Assembly: GCA_030673875.1 (NCBI GenBank)
Contig: JAUTCT010000153.1
Location: forward strand, 1-64,000
Origin: Verrucomicrobiota bacterium JB025
Lineage (GTDB): Bacteria > Verrucomicrobiota > Verrucomicrobiia > Verrucomicrobiales > Akkermansiaceae
Direction: 5' to 3'
DNA length: 64,000 bases
This document shows, one piece after another, positions 18,390 through 26,548 of the stretch (positions are counted from its first letter, which is position 1; each line of letters opens with the position of its first letter). The notes beneath the pieces are model-generated. The model was not told the DNA's origin and did no database searches. It worked only from the letters and a program-made list of their open reading frames with translations. The position numbers were made by a program, and so were the translations under genes.

Positions 18390-19706
18390 TCAGTTGTTGT
18401 GCAGGTTCCACATCTCGGCCACGAATGGCTGGATGCTGTTGGTCAAAACGGAAACGTTCTCACTCTCCATCTCGTAGAAGCGGTCGTAATAGTCAAATGC
18501 CGCCTGATGATTCCACTCGCTCTCGAGCCCCATCAACCGCGCCGTGAGAACATGCCCGAGCGTGCACGGACCGGCCACCAACCGGTAGGGGCCGTCCCAG
18601 CGCCGGTTGTCGAACTTCGGCTGGTGATGATGGTTGGTGCCCCATTCCGGCATGCCGATATCCCGGCGCTCGTATTCATCAACGAAAAATCCTCCGACCC
18701 CGACGTGGACCCTCGCGACATCGTCCGCCGTGACATAAAACGTCTGCAGGTCCTCCTGGAAAATCTTGTGCTGCGCCGCGTCCGCATACTCGAGAATCGC
18801 CTCGTCCCCCAGCACCGCACCCGCCAGCAGCAGCACCATCTTGCGCCCCTGGTTGTGCCCGCCTCCGTCGCCCCACACCGCGCCGTCCCTCGCCGCCCCG
18901 TAAATATCAATCCCCGCCTGCACCATCCGGACCAGCAGCGTCGTCTTCTCCGCATCCGGATAATCAAGCTGCAGGGAAAGCAAGCCGTCGGCCGCAGTGT
19001 GCGCCATCTCGCGGCCGTAGGTGCCCACCGTGCCCCGGTTCTGAAACGGGTGGTTCTTGAACGGGTGGAAATACCTCCCGGTCCAGCCGTCCTCCTTCTC
19101 GATCCACGGCCGCTCGAAGTATCCCTCGACCACCGCCAGGTCCGGCGCACTCTGCGGCTTCTCAAGTTTGCGCAGCTTCGCAAAATCCAGTTGGGAAACA
19201 TTCCAGTTCAGCGCCTTGTCGCTGCCGATGTAGGGCGGACGGAAATCCCCCGCCGACGCGGCGGAAGCCAGAACCGTCAAAACCGCGATCGTTTCCAGCT
19301 GCGGATTGTCCAGCGTCGCCTGATCCTCGAAACTGACGCACGACATCACCGACGACCCCGGTTGCACGATCGCGGGGAGGCTCTTGGCGAGGTTCAACCC
19401 GGATGAATACTCGCCGTACTTGATCCGTGAATCCCATCCGTTGGCATTGTCGACGCTCGGGTTCACCATCGTGCCGTTGGTCTCGTTCGCCGTCGCCGGG
19501 GTGATACTCGTGATCGTCACCGGCCCCACGACCCACCAGTCGCCATTGGCAAACTGGCCGACCTCATGGTCCGCGGAAAACTCCCAGGTGATCCCGAACT
19601 GACTCACCGAGTCCGCGCCCACGGCCTTCCCCGCAAGCAATACCAGCGCCGCCGAGAGCGTCACGTACATCGCTCGACATGCTCGCCGAATATTCACTTC
19701 TGCCAT
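18390..19706 (-). CDS. Secreted protein of unknown function, paralogue B
   Basis: Tandem paralogue of the next gene in the operon, with long identical stretches such as YFERPWIEKEDGWTGRYFHP and GREMAHTAADGLLSLQLDY. The protein is 438 aa from the ATG at 19706 (a TTG three codons upstream is possible). It has a signal peptide ending near AGKAVGA and lacks the SH3-like tail of paralogue A. The mature part starts with a region containing FGITWEFSADHEVGQFANGD that looks like beta-strand, followed by a long probably helical domain containing EWGTNHHHQPKFDN. Function unknown; location suggests periplasmic or extracellular handling of the polysaccharide. It ends 15 bp before the ATG chosen for paralogue A. 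Confidence 0.8.
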   Translation of the reverse strand: MAEVNIRRACRAMYVTLSAALVLLAGKAVGADSVSQFGITWEFSADHEVGQFANGDWWVVGPVTITSITPATANETNGTMVNPSVDNANGWDSRIKYGEYSSGLNLAKSLPAIVQPGSSVMSCVSFEDQATLDNPQLETIAVLTVLASAASAGDFRPPYIGSDKALNWNVSQLDFAKLRKLEKPQSAPDLAVVEGYFERPWIEKEDGWTGRYFHPFKNHPFQNRGTVGTYGREMAHTAADGLLSLQLDYPDAEKTTLLVRMVQAGIDIYGAARDGAVWGDGGGHNQGRKMVLLLAGAVLGDEAILEYADAAQHKIFQEDLQTFYVTADDVARVHVGVGGFFVDEYERRDIGMPEWGTNHHHQPKFDNRRWDGPYRLVAGPCTLGHVLTARLMGLESEWNHQAAFDYYDRFYEMESENVSVLTNSIQPFVAEMWNLHNN

Positions 19707-19857
19707 TGGAATCAACTAGGTTGAACACAAGGTTGAACACTTGTTTCAGGAGAAAACCGGGGAGACGCCGGGGAACTGTCCGGCACTTTCTGCCCGTACA
19801 AACTAGCTCCAAAACCATCTCCGTCAATCTGAAAGCATATAACAGAAACTGGCCCGC

Positions 19858-20778
19858 TCACCCCGCATCATTCATGCCCGCCGGCTCGCCCAGCGGATCC
19901 ACTCCCGACCTCAGTTTGCTGATTCGGGCCAGTGTTTCACGCTTCAAGGGTTTCCGCGCATCGAGTTGTCGCGGCAACAAGTCGATCGCCGAGCGCATCG
20001 CCCGAACGAAATCCGGCAAATACCCTTTCGCGCAGGATTTGCAAAACTGGAACCCGGTCCGCGGAATCACGTAGCCGAGCGCCTTCGGCCACGGCAAACA
20101 GGACACCGCGAGCAGGATCTGGTTCCTTGGCTTCAGGAACACCTCGACCTGATTGCGCCGGGAAACGGGATTGGCGTGATGCAGCACCTTCAGTTCCGGC
20201 CGGTAATCAATCCTCCCGCCGCCATCCAGCACCCGCCAGGCCAGCTCCACCTCCTCGTAATGCATGTAGAGAATCTCCGGATAAAGCCCCGCATCCACCA
20301 CCGCATCCCTCCGGAAGGCATACGCGGTTCCACTGAAATACGAGGTGGAAAACACCCTCTCCGCATGGGAACCCGGCGGCACCTGGTGCCACCACCGCCC
20401 GACATCCTCGGAAACCCCGTCCGGCTGCAAAATCCGGAACGCCAGACCACTTGCCCCGCCATCCTCCCCAAACGCCGCGACCACCTTCTCCAGCATCCTC
20501 GTGTCGGGCAGCGTCACATCGCTGTCGAAGCCGACGATGATCCCGCCCCGTGCCTCGCGAATCCCGCGATTGCGGGTCACCGAGGGTCCGCCGTTCCGCT
20601 CGTTCACGAACAACCTCACCTCCGGAAAATCCCGCCGGATCGCCTCCACCGAGTCATCCGGCGACTGATCGTCCACCACCACCACCTCGAACTCCGCGCC
20701 TTCCTGCCGGCGGAGATCCGCCAGCAAGGCCAGCATCCCGTCCCTCCGGTTGTAGCTTGGAATGACAACGCTGATCAT
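19858..20778 (-). CDS. Glycosyltransferase family 2
   Basis: A 306-aa GT-A enzyme. It begins with ISVVIPSYNRRDGMLALLAD, then VVVDDQSPDDSVEAI and the DxD-type GFDSDVTLPD. The FSGTAYAFRRDAVVDAGLYPE segment and MHYEEVELAWRV are typical of rhamnosyl- or galactofuranosyl-like GT2 enzymes that extend lipid-linked glycans. The start overlaps the upstream glycosyltransferase by four bases (ATGA), indicating translational coupling. Donor and acceptor are unknown. A gap of about 150 bp follows before paralogue B. Confidence 0.91.
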   Translation of the reverse strand: MISVVIPSYNRRDGMLALLADLRRQEGAEFEVVVVDDQSPDDSVEAIRRDFPEVRLFVNERNGGPSVTRNRGIREARGGIIVGFDSDVTLPDTRMLEKVVAAFGEDGGASGLAFRILQPDGVSEDVGRWWHQVPPGSHAERVFSTSYFSGTAYAFRRDAVVDAGLYPEILYMHYEEVELAWRVLDGGGRIDYRPELKVLHHANPVSRRNQVEVFLKPRNQILLAVSCLPWPKALGYVIPRTGFQFCKSCAKGYLPDFVRAMRSAIDLLPRQLDARKPLKRETLARISKLRSGVDPLGEPAGMNDAG

Positions 20779-21749
20779 CGCGAAAAGTCAGGCTCATTCT
20801 CCGCAGTGCCGGCGCTGCTCACGGCCTCGCGCCCGCCATACCCCTGGATCCACACATGCCGCTCCCTCCACAGCTTCTGCCAACGTCCCTCCCCGCCCCT
20901 GCCGGTCAGCTCCGCCAGCATCGCCCGCAGCCCCGCACCGGTGAGCAGCAACATCAACCCGAGCCTGCGGCGCATCCCGGACCAGTGGCTGCGCACGTAG
21001 CTCGCCTTGCCGCGATACAGCAGCAGCAGCTTGTGCACCGGAGTGTCCGAACACTGGCCCACCTCGTGAATCAACCGCGCGTCCGGACAAATCGTCGGCG
21101 CATACCCCGCCCGCCTCGCCCGCATCGCCAGGTCCGCATCCTCGCCATACATGAAATACCGCTCGTCAAACCCACCCAACTCCCTCCAGACCTCCGTCGG
21201 CGCCAGCAGGAAACAACCGGTCACCACACCCACCTCACGCACACTGTCCCGCTGCCACGACCCGAGCGCTTCCGGGTCAAACACCGGATGCTTGGGAAAC
21301 AATGTCGAGAATCCCAAGCCGAACATCGCCATGCTCCACAGCGTCGGCTTGCCCCAGCACGATGACGGCTCAAGGCTGCCGTCCGGTTGCAGCGTGCGCC
21401 CGCCATACAGTCCCTTGCCGGGGTGCTTCCGCGCAAACTCCACCACCACATCAACCGCATGATCCACAATCACGGTGTCCGGATTCAACAGCAGGATGAA
21501 CTCGGCATCCGCCATGCCCGCCCCCAGATTCACCCCGGCGGCAAACCCCAGATTCCTGCCCGGAACCACCAGCTCGACCTCCGGAAAATTCTCCCGGATG
21601 AATGCGACCGTGTCGTCCTTCGAGTCATTGTCCACGACAATGACCTGCTGGGACACGTCCCGACGGTTCTTGAACACACTTTCCAGACACGCACCGATGT
21701 GATCGGCCGAGTTGTAGGAAACGATGACGATGGCTACATCGGTTTTCAT
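20775..21749 (-). CDS. Glycosyltransferase family 2 (rhamnosyltransferase-like)
   Basis: The 324-aa protein starts MKTDVAIVIVSYNSADHIG and contains VVDNDSKDDTVAFI, GRNLGFAAGVNLG and the donor/metal site LLLNPDTVI. The stretch FMYGEDADLAMRARRAGY is the conserved acidic block of WbbL/RfbF-like transferases, so transfer of a deoxyhexose such as rhamnose is plausible but not proven. The C-terminus has a basic and hydrophobic segment (RRRLGLMLLLTGAGLRAML) that may touch the membrane. It overlaps the following GT2 gene by 4 bp, so the pair is likely to work in sequence. Confidence 0.9.
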   Translation of the reverse strand: MKTDVAIVIVSYNSADHIGACLESVFKNRRDVSQQVIVVDNDSKDDTVAFIRENFPEVELVVPGRNLGFAAGVNLGAGMADAEFILLLNPDTVIVDHAVDVVVEFARKHPGKGLYGGRTLQPDGSLEPSSCWGKPTLWSMAMFGLGFSTLFPKHPVFDPEALGSWQRDSVREVGVVTGCFLLAPTEVWRELGGFDERYFMYGEDADLAMRARRAGYAPTICPDARLIHEVGQCSDTPVHKLLLLYRGKASYVRSHWSGMRRRLGLMLLLTGAGLRAMLAELTGRGGEGRWQKLWRERHVWIQGYGGREAVSSAGTAENEPDFSR

Positions 21750-21836
21750 TGATTTGATTCGAAAGTTGTCCGGCCCGACGGCCGGGATTCAGCTGCCATT
21801 ATAGATGACGTTCCGCCCGCCGGCCAGACCGCGGGC

Positions 21837-22373
21837 CTAACCGGCCCCGTCCCTTTTTCCGATCACCCTCGCGGGCACTCCCCCGGCGATCGTCCCCGGC
21901 TCCAGATCCCCGGTCACCACCGCACCCGCACCCACGATGCAGCCGTCGCCGATCGTCACGCCAGCGGTCACCACCGCGTTCGCTCCCAGCCAGACGTCGT
22001 TCCCGATCCTCACGTCCCGCTCCCGCTTCGGCTGCTCGCGGAACGGCCTGCCCGCCACAAACTGATAGTCGGAGGCGGTCACGAAGACCCCGGGGGCGAT
22101 CGAAACATGATCACCCAGGTCGATCCTCCCCGTGGTGTTTCCCGCCCACAGGAAACTGCGCTCGCCGACATGGCAGCCGCGCCCCATCCGGATCCGTTCG
22201 CCGTTGCGGAACGAAACGTTCGGCGCTATCCCCGTCCCCGGCCCGGTGACGATCCGGCCGCGCTCCCGCACATGACTATAGCCGTAGTAATGCACGAGAC
22301 GGAGCACATGCATCCAGCAGCGCGGGTCCAGCACGGAACTCAGAAAACCGGAAAATCTACCTTCGGATGCCAT
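21837..22373 (-). CDS. Hexapeptide-repeat acetyltransferase (WcaF/maltose acetyltransferase type)
   Basis: The 178-aa protein shows hexapeptide repeats: IRMGRGCHVGERSFLWAG, IDLGDHVSIAPGVFVT, VRIGNDVWLGANAVVTAGV and IGDGCIVGAGAVVTGDL. The end, TIAGGVPARVIGKRDGAG, is a standard termination of trimeric O-acetyltransferases. The FVTASDYQF segment takes the place of the catalytic His region, but the canonical HxxD-type His is not obvious there, so activity is less certain than fold. Likely role: decorating a sugar of the locus polysaccharide. The ATG lies 12 bp after the acyltransferase stop. Confidence 0.85.
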   Translation of the reverse strand: MASEGRFSGFLSSVLDPRCWMHVLRLVHYYGYSHVRERGRIVTGPGTGIAPNVSFRNGERIRMGRGCHVGERSFLWAGNTTGRIDLGDHVSIAPGVFVTASDYQFVAGRPFREQPKRERDVRIGNDVWLGANAVVTAGVTIGDGCIVGAGAVVTGDLEPGTIAGGVPARVIGKRDGAG

Positions 22374-22385
22374 GATCTTGATTTG

Positions 22386-23336
22386 CTAACAAAACTTTCC
22401 CAGCACCGGCAGGCGCGTCATCACCCATGCCGCCGCAAATGCCAGCACCACGGCAAGCGGAAAAACCAAATCCGGCCGGTCCGCGAGCGCCGGCAGCATC
22501 CTCAGCACCGCGATGACCGCCGCGTGAACCAGATACACGCACAGGCACAGCCCGCCGGCCGCCGTCACCTTTGCCGGCAGACGCCACGGGATCAGCAGGC
22601 CCGCGGCCACCACCGGAACCGCCAGACCATAGCTGACCGCGACTCCGCGCGAGGCCGGCCAGATCCACCCGCAGGCGACGAGCTGCGCCAGCACGAACCC
22701 CGCCATCACCGCAACGCGCACCCTCGCGCCGAGTCCCAACACCGCCCGCATGCCGAGCGCGATCAACACCGATGGCCCCGCCTGCAGCCACTGCGCCCAC
22801 GGAGTCTCGCCCGCCCATCCATGCACCGGCCCGGTCGAAAGGAACAGCAGCCCGCCGATTCCAGCCGCCGCGAACAGCGCGCTCTCCGCATACGGATTGA
22901 GCATCCTGCGGATCCCCACCAGACCATAGACCAGCGGTGCGCACAGCGTGATGAATGGCAGATACCACAACCCGATCCAGGGACCGGTGAACAGGTTGGC
23001 CGCCCACCCGCTGGAAAACGGAAACCACTCGTTTCCCTTCACCAGATTCAACACGCCATAGACCGCGAACCAGAAACACCACGGCGGCAGAATCCTCCGC
23101 ACCCGCTTCTTCAGGAAATCCCCCCACTCGTCCCGGGCCGCACCCGTCGCCTGAAAGACAAACGTGATCAGCAGGAAGCAAACCAATCCCGCCTGGCCGA
23201 CGTCCTTCCACCCACCACCCGGCACATGAAACCAGATCACCCCGCATGCCGCGACGATGCGGATCCACTCGATCGCATCCAGCCTCGACCGCCGCTGTCC
23301 CCGCCCATGAGGCACCGCATCCGTCTCGTCCATCAT
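22386..23336 (-). CDS. Membrane acyltransferase, acyltransferase 3 (OafA/NodX-like) family
   Basis: The 316-aa protein has about ten hydrophobic helices. It begins with RLDAIEWIRIVAACGVIWFHV, containing the conserved R...RxxA...V..H pattern of acyltransferase-3 membrane proteins. The ARDEWGDFLKKRVRRILPPW motif (R...RRI.P) is also diagnostic. Members O-acetylate polysaccharides by moving acetyl groups across the membrane. The start is set by the ATGATG at 23336, whose first codon overlaps the upstream gene's TGA; a longer reading from 23453 would overlap that gene heavily. Length is slightly short for the family (usually 340-380 aa). Confidence 0.85.
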   Translation of the reverse strand: MMDETDAVPHGRGQRRSRLDAIEWIRIVAACGVIWFHVPGGGWKDVGQAGLVCFLLITFVFQATGAARDEWGDFLKKRVRRILPPWCFWFAVYGVLNLVKGNEWFPFSSGWAANLFTGPWIGLWYLPFITLCAPLVYGLVGIRRMLNPYAESALFAAAGIGGLLFLSTGPVHGWAGETPWAQWLQAGPSVLIALGMRAVLGLGARVRVAVMAGFVLAQLVACGWIWPASRGVAVSYGLAVPVVAAGLLIPWRLPAKVTAAGGLCLCVYLVHAAVIAVLRMLPALADRPDLVFPLAVVLAFAAAWVMTRLPVLGKFC

Positions 23337-23830
23337 CGTGTTCCGCCAGCGGATTTCTGGTGAATGAACTCGCTCAGCCCGGCGATCAACTCTGGATTCG
23401 CATACGGAGAGATCGGCTCCCTCGCCACAAGCTCGTCCACCTTGTCCAGACACGCCACCAACTCGTCCTCGTCAAACGCCACATTCACGTTGCCCAGCTC
23501 CCGCATCTTCTCCGCAGTCGCCAGCTGATGTTCGTTCCGGTGCTCACCCAGGTGCGCCCGCTTCGGCATCACCAAAATCGGCTTTCCATAGCGCAGTGCC
23601 GATAGAATCGTCCCCATCCCGGCATGCGAAATGATGATGTCCGCCGCCACAAAACGCTGCATGAAATCCGGCGGCTGGAGAAACTCCGCGAACTCGATGT
23701 GCTCCGGTTTCCATCCGCCCTCGCCAATCTGCGCGAAGACGTCGGTCCGCTCGTTCTCGCCGGCCCAGCGGTCGATCACCCTGACCATCCGGTCGAATGG
23801 CAGGTCGGTTCCCACAGTGATGAAAATCAT
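23333..23830 (-). CDS. PssE/ALG13-like catalytic subunit of a two-part glycosyltransferase
   Basis: A 165-aa protein equivalent to the C-terminal half of MurG-type GT28 enzymes. It starts MIFITVGTDLPFDRMVRVID, the classic ALG13/PssE/EpsE opening, and has IISHAGMGTILSALRYGKP, the donor-binding HAGxGT motif, followed by HRNEHQLATAEKM. Alone it lacks an acceptor domain, which the upstream PssD/ALG14-like protein supplies. The two genes overlap by 4 bp, as such pairs usually do. Probable reaction: addition of a second sugar (glucuronosyl or N-acetylhexosaminyl) to the undecaprenyl-linked first sugar. Confidence 0.9.
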   Translation of the reverse strand: MIFITVGTDLPFDRMVRVIDRWAGENERTDVFAQIGEGGWKPEHIEFAEFLQPPDFMQRFVAADIIISHAGMGTILSALRYGKPILVMPKRAHLGEHRNEHQLATAEKMRELGNVNVAFDEDELVACLDKVDELVAREPISPYANPELIAGLSEFIHQKSAGGTR

Positions 23831-24279
23831 AACACCCTTCCCATGTATCTCGGGCCACCGTCACGCGCGAGGTGCGGCCACTGGGTGAGCCACAAATCCA
23901 CGAACGCCCCCGCCTTGCGGCCGGACATCGAGAGCTCCTCGGCATTCGCCACACTGTCGACCCAGATCACCCGCGACCCCAGCCACTTGCCAAACCGGAC
24001 CGCGAAGAATCCGGGGGCCGCACCGGTGGTCACCACCACGTCCGGCCGCAACCGGAACACCAGAACCAGAATCCCCAGCGCGCTCTTCAGCAGCGCCAGC
24101 TTGTTCCACCGGTTGCTGTCCGGAACCAACACGAAATCACAGCCATCCACATCATCCCGGTAGCCGGGACGCACCGTCGCGTAGGTCACCTCCGCACCGG
24201 CAAACGCCGGGCGCAGCCGCAACAACTGCACCCAATGCCCGCCACCCGATGAGATCGCGAGTATCCTTTTCTTCTTCAT
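23827..24279 (-). CDS. PssD/ALG14-like membrane-anchoring subunit of a two-part glycosyltransferase
   Basis: The 150-aa protein begins KKKRILAISSGGGHWVQLLR, matching the GGGH acceptor-binding loop of MurG and ALG14-like proteins, and contains VVVTTGAAPGFFAVRFGKW and WVDSVANAEELSMSGRKAG. It forms the N-terminal GT-B half and recruits the PssE-like partner encoded directly downstream. The ATG at 24279 is preferred; an in-frame GTG at 24315 just after the methyltransferase stop would add 12 residues without family similarity. This split pair is common in exopolysaccharide loci of rhizobia and streptococci. Confidence 0.9.
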   Translation of the reverse strand: MKKKRILAISSGGGHWVQLLRLRPAFAGAEVTYATVRPGYRDDVDGCDFVLVPDSNRWNKLALLKSALGILVLVFRLRPDVVVTTGAAPGFFAVRFGKWLGSRVIWVDSVANAEELSMSGRKAGAFVDLWLTQWPHLARDGGPRYMGRVL

Positions 24280-24318
24280 GGCCGGGTCCGGATTCACTGC
24301 GGGTTTCAATGCCACCGC

Positions 24319-25002
24319 CTACTCGCTGCGGTAGGCCACCATCGACTTCGTGAAAAACAGAAAACGCTCGCGCAGAATCCGGCAGCTCGGAAACAGATAT
24401 TCGAACATCTCCATGTTCAGCAAATACGGCTCATCGTCAAACTGCGTCATCGCCTCATCGATGTTCTCCGCCTTCTTGCGCTGGCCCATGCCGAAGTGCA
24501 TCCAAATCCACACCCGCACCGGCTTCGGCAGCCAGTGGTGGAACGGCTTGATGAAATGCGGCTCGATCGGAAACCAGTAGGACGGCGTCTGCACGAATAG
24601 ATTCGGCGCCACCCGCTGCACCTCGCGCGCAAACGCCTTCACCTTGTCCCAGTTGCCCACGTGCTCGATCACCGAGTTCGAATGCACGATGTCGAACGAA
24701 CCGTCTTCATACTCGGGCATGTTGCAGGCGTCTCCCGGCGCATACTTGAACGTCGGACTCTCCTCGCCCACCAGCTCGCACGGCAGGTTCATGATCGTCA
24801 CGGTCACGTTGTGCTGCTTGAGGAACTCCGCATCGAGGGCCTTCCAATAGGTCTCCCGTCCGCCGACGTCCAGGATCCGCACCCCGCCCTTGGCTGCGTG
24901 GACCTTTTTGATCAGGTCCACCAGCGGTGCGAGGCGCTTCGCACGCATCCGTGAACCGAACGAGTTCGGGTCTTCGTAGTTTGCCAGCTTGGTAACTTTC
25001 AT
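24319..25002 (-). CDS. SAM-dependent class I methyltransferase
   Basis: The 227-aa protein has a Rossmann SAM-binding motif, VRILDVGGRETYWKAL, and an acidic end of motif II/III in YEDGSFDIVHSNSVIEHVGN, the typical DxVxSxxVxEHV pattern of methyltransferase family 11. The product may O-methylate a sugar or the polymer end, which would agree with the long Wzt protein that senses modified ends (inference). The first ATG of the long reading is at 25068, but its first 22 residues look non-conserved, so 25002 is preferred. A separate role unrelated to the glycan cannot be excluded. Confidence 0.82.
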   Translation of the reverse strand: MKVTKLANYEDPNSFGSRMRAKRLAPLVDLIKKVHAAKGGVRILDVGGRETYWKALDAEFLKQHNVTVTIMNLPCELVGEESPTFKYAPGDACNMPEYEDGSFDIVHSNSVIEHVGNWDKVKAFAREVQRVAPNLFVQTPSYWFPIEPHFIKPFHHWLPKPVRVWIWMHFGMGQRKKAENIDEAMTQFDDEPYLLNMEMFEYLFPSCRILRERFLFFTKSMVAYRSE

Positions 25003-25090
25003 ATGATTGATTTCAGCTGTTGGTTGTCTCTTCGTTGTGATTGGGTTGTGATTCTTCATCATCCGCACTCCCGCCCCGCCCGGGCGACAC

Positions 25091-26533
25091 CTAGGACGCC
25101 CCTCTGCTCAGCAACACCGCCGGCACCGTCTTCAGCAGGATTTCGAGATCCAGCAGCAGACTCCAGTTCTCGATATACTCGTGGTCCATCTCCATCCAGC
25201 GGTCGAACGACACGTTGTTGCGTCCGCTGATCTGCCAGATACAGGTGATGCCCGGCTTCACCGAAAGCCGTTTGCGGAACAGCCATTCATACGCCTTCAC
25301 CTCCTCGGGTAGCGGCGGCCTCGGACCAACCAGACTCATCTCGCCGCTCAGCACATTGAACAACTGCGGCAACTCGTCGATGCTGGTCTTGCGGAGGAAC
25401 TTCCCGATCCGCGTGATGCGCGGGTCGTTCTCCATCTTGAAGGCCGGACCATCCCGTTCGTTGAGGTGCGTGAGCTCCTTCTTCTGGGCCTCGGCATCGA
25501 CCACCATCGAACGGAACTTCAGCAGGTTGAAATGACGCTGGTTCATCCCCACCCGCTTCTGAACGAAAAACACCGGCCCCGGACTGGTCAGCTTGATCAA
25601 CAACGCCACCAACAACATCAGCGGCGCCAGCATCAGCAACACAATCACCGAAAGCGACGCGTCGAGCAGGCGCTTGAGCAGCAACTGCACCAGCATCCGC
25701 TCGCGGAACAAGGTCACCACACATTCGTCCTCGAACTCCTCGACATGCATGTTGCGCAGCAAGGTGCCGTCGGCCAGCTCCGGCATCAGACGAACCACGA
25801 TCCCCAGGTCCTTGGCATGCCGGATGACCATCGTGATGTCGCTGAACCTCGCGTCAACCGGCAGACAGGCGATCACCTCGTCGACCCGCGCATCCGTCAG
25901 CGCCTTGCGGAAATTGTCCAGCGATCCGACGATCTTCCAATCCCGATGGTCCCGCTTTTCCCAGCGCTCCCTCGCCTCATCGTTCTCCGCGACAAACCCG
26001 ACGATCTTGTAGCCGAGCTCCGGCTTTTCCTCGATCTTCCCGGCAATCTGCAGCGCACGCGCGTTGGCCCCCACAACCAGCAGGAACCGGTAGTTGTAGC
26101 CGGAACGCCTCGCACTCAGCAACAACACCCGCAGCGACAAACGACTGACGATTCCAATCGCGGTGACCACCGCGAAAAAGATCAGCAGGTTCACCACATT
26201 GAAGCTCTTCACACTGAACACCGCGGCGACCAGCATCAGCCAGAACGACGACAGGCTCGTCGCCTTGATCAGGCTCTTGAGCTGGGTGTTGAGCGCCACC
26301 AGACGGTCCGCCTTGTAACGGATGAAGTAGTCGAAAATCGCAACCCACCCGACGACCAGAACGACCAGCCCGAGCGTGTCGTAAATCTTGAACGTGGCGT
26401 CGAGAATCCGCGCCCCGCCCTGCATTGCGATCTCCGGACGAAGGTAGATCAATGCCACCGCCGTGACCATCAGGACGAACTGATCGAACAAGCGGAAAAC
26501 CTGAATCAGTAGTTTGTGTCGAAGTCGGATCAT
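25091..26533 (-). CDS. Polyprenyl-phosphate hexose-1-phosphate transferase (full-length, WbaP/WcaJ type)
   Basis: This initiating enzyme transfers a sugar-1-phosphate to undecaprenyl phosphate at the inner membrane. The 480-aa protein has several N-terminal helices, a CoA-binding-like Rossmann domain around FLLVVGANARALQIAGKIEE, a membrane segment (SLSVIVLLMLAPLMLLVALL) and the C-terminal catalytic domain. The catalytic part carries RVGMNQRHFNLLKFRSM, RKTSIDELPQLFNVLSGEMS and VGPRPPLPEEV, all signature blocks. It is the second such enzyme in the locus; a shorter one opens the operon at 33483. Sugar specificity (glucose, galactose or GlcNAc) is unknown. Confidence 0.93.
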   Translation of the reverse strand: MIRLRHKLLIQVFRLFDQFVLMVTAVALIYLRPEIAMQGGARILDATFKIYDTLGLVVLVVGWVAIFDYFIRYKADRLVALNTQLKSLIKATSLSSFWLMLVAAVFSVKSFNVVNLLIFFAVVTAIGIVSRLSLRVLLLSARRSGYNYRFLLVVGANARALQIAGKIEEKPELGYKIVGFVAENDEARERWEKRDHRDWKIVGSLDNFRKALTDARVDEVIACLPVDARFSDITMVIRHAKDLGIVVRLMPELADGTLLRNMHVEEFEDECVVTLFRERMLVQLLLKRLLDASLSVIVLLMLAPLMLLVALLIKLTSPGPVFFVQKRVGMNQRHFNLLKFRSMVVDAEAQKKELTHLNERDGPAFKMENDPRITRIGKFLRKTSIDELPQLFNVLSGEMSLVGPRPPLPEEVKAYEWLFRKRLSVKPGITCIWQISGRNNVSFDRWMEMDHEYIENWSLLLDLEILLKTVPAVLLSRGAS

Positions 26534-26548
26534 CTTATCACGAGATTT

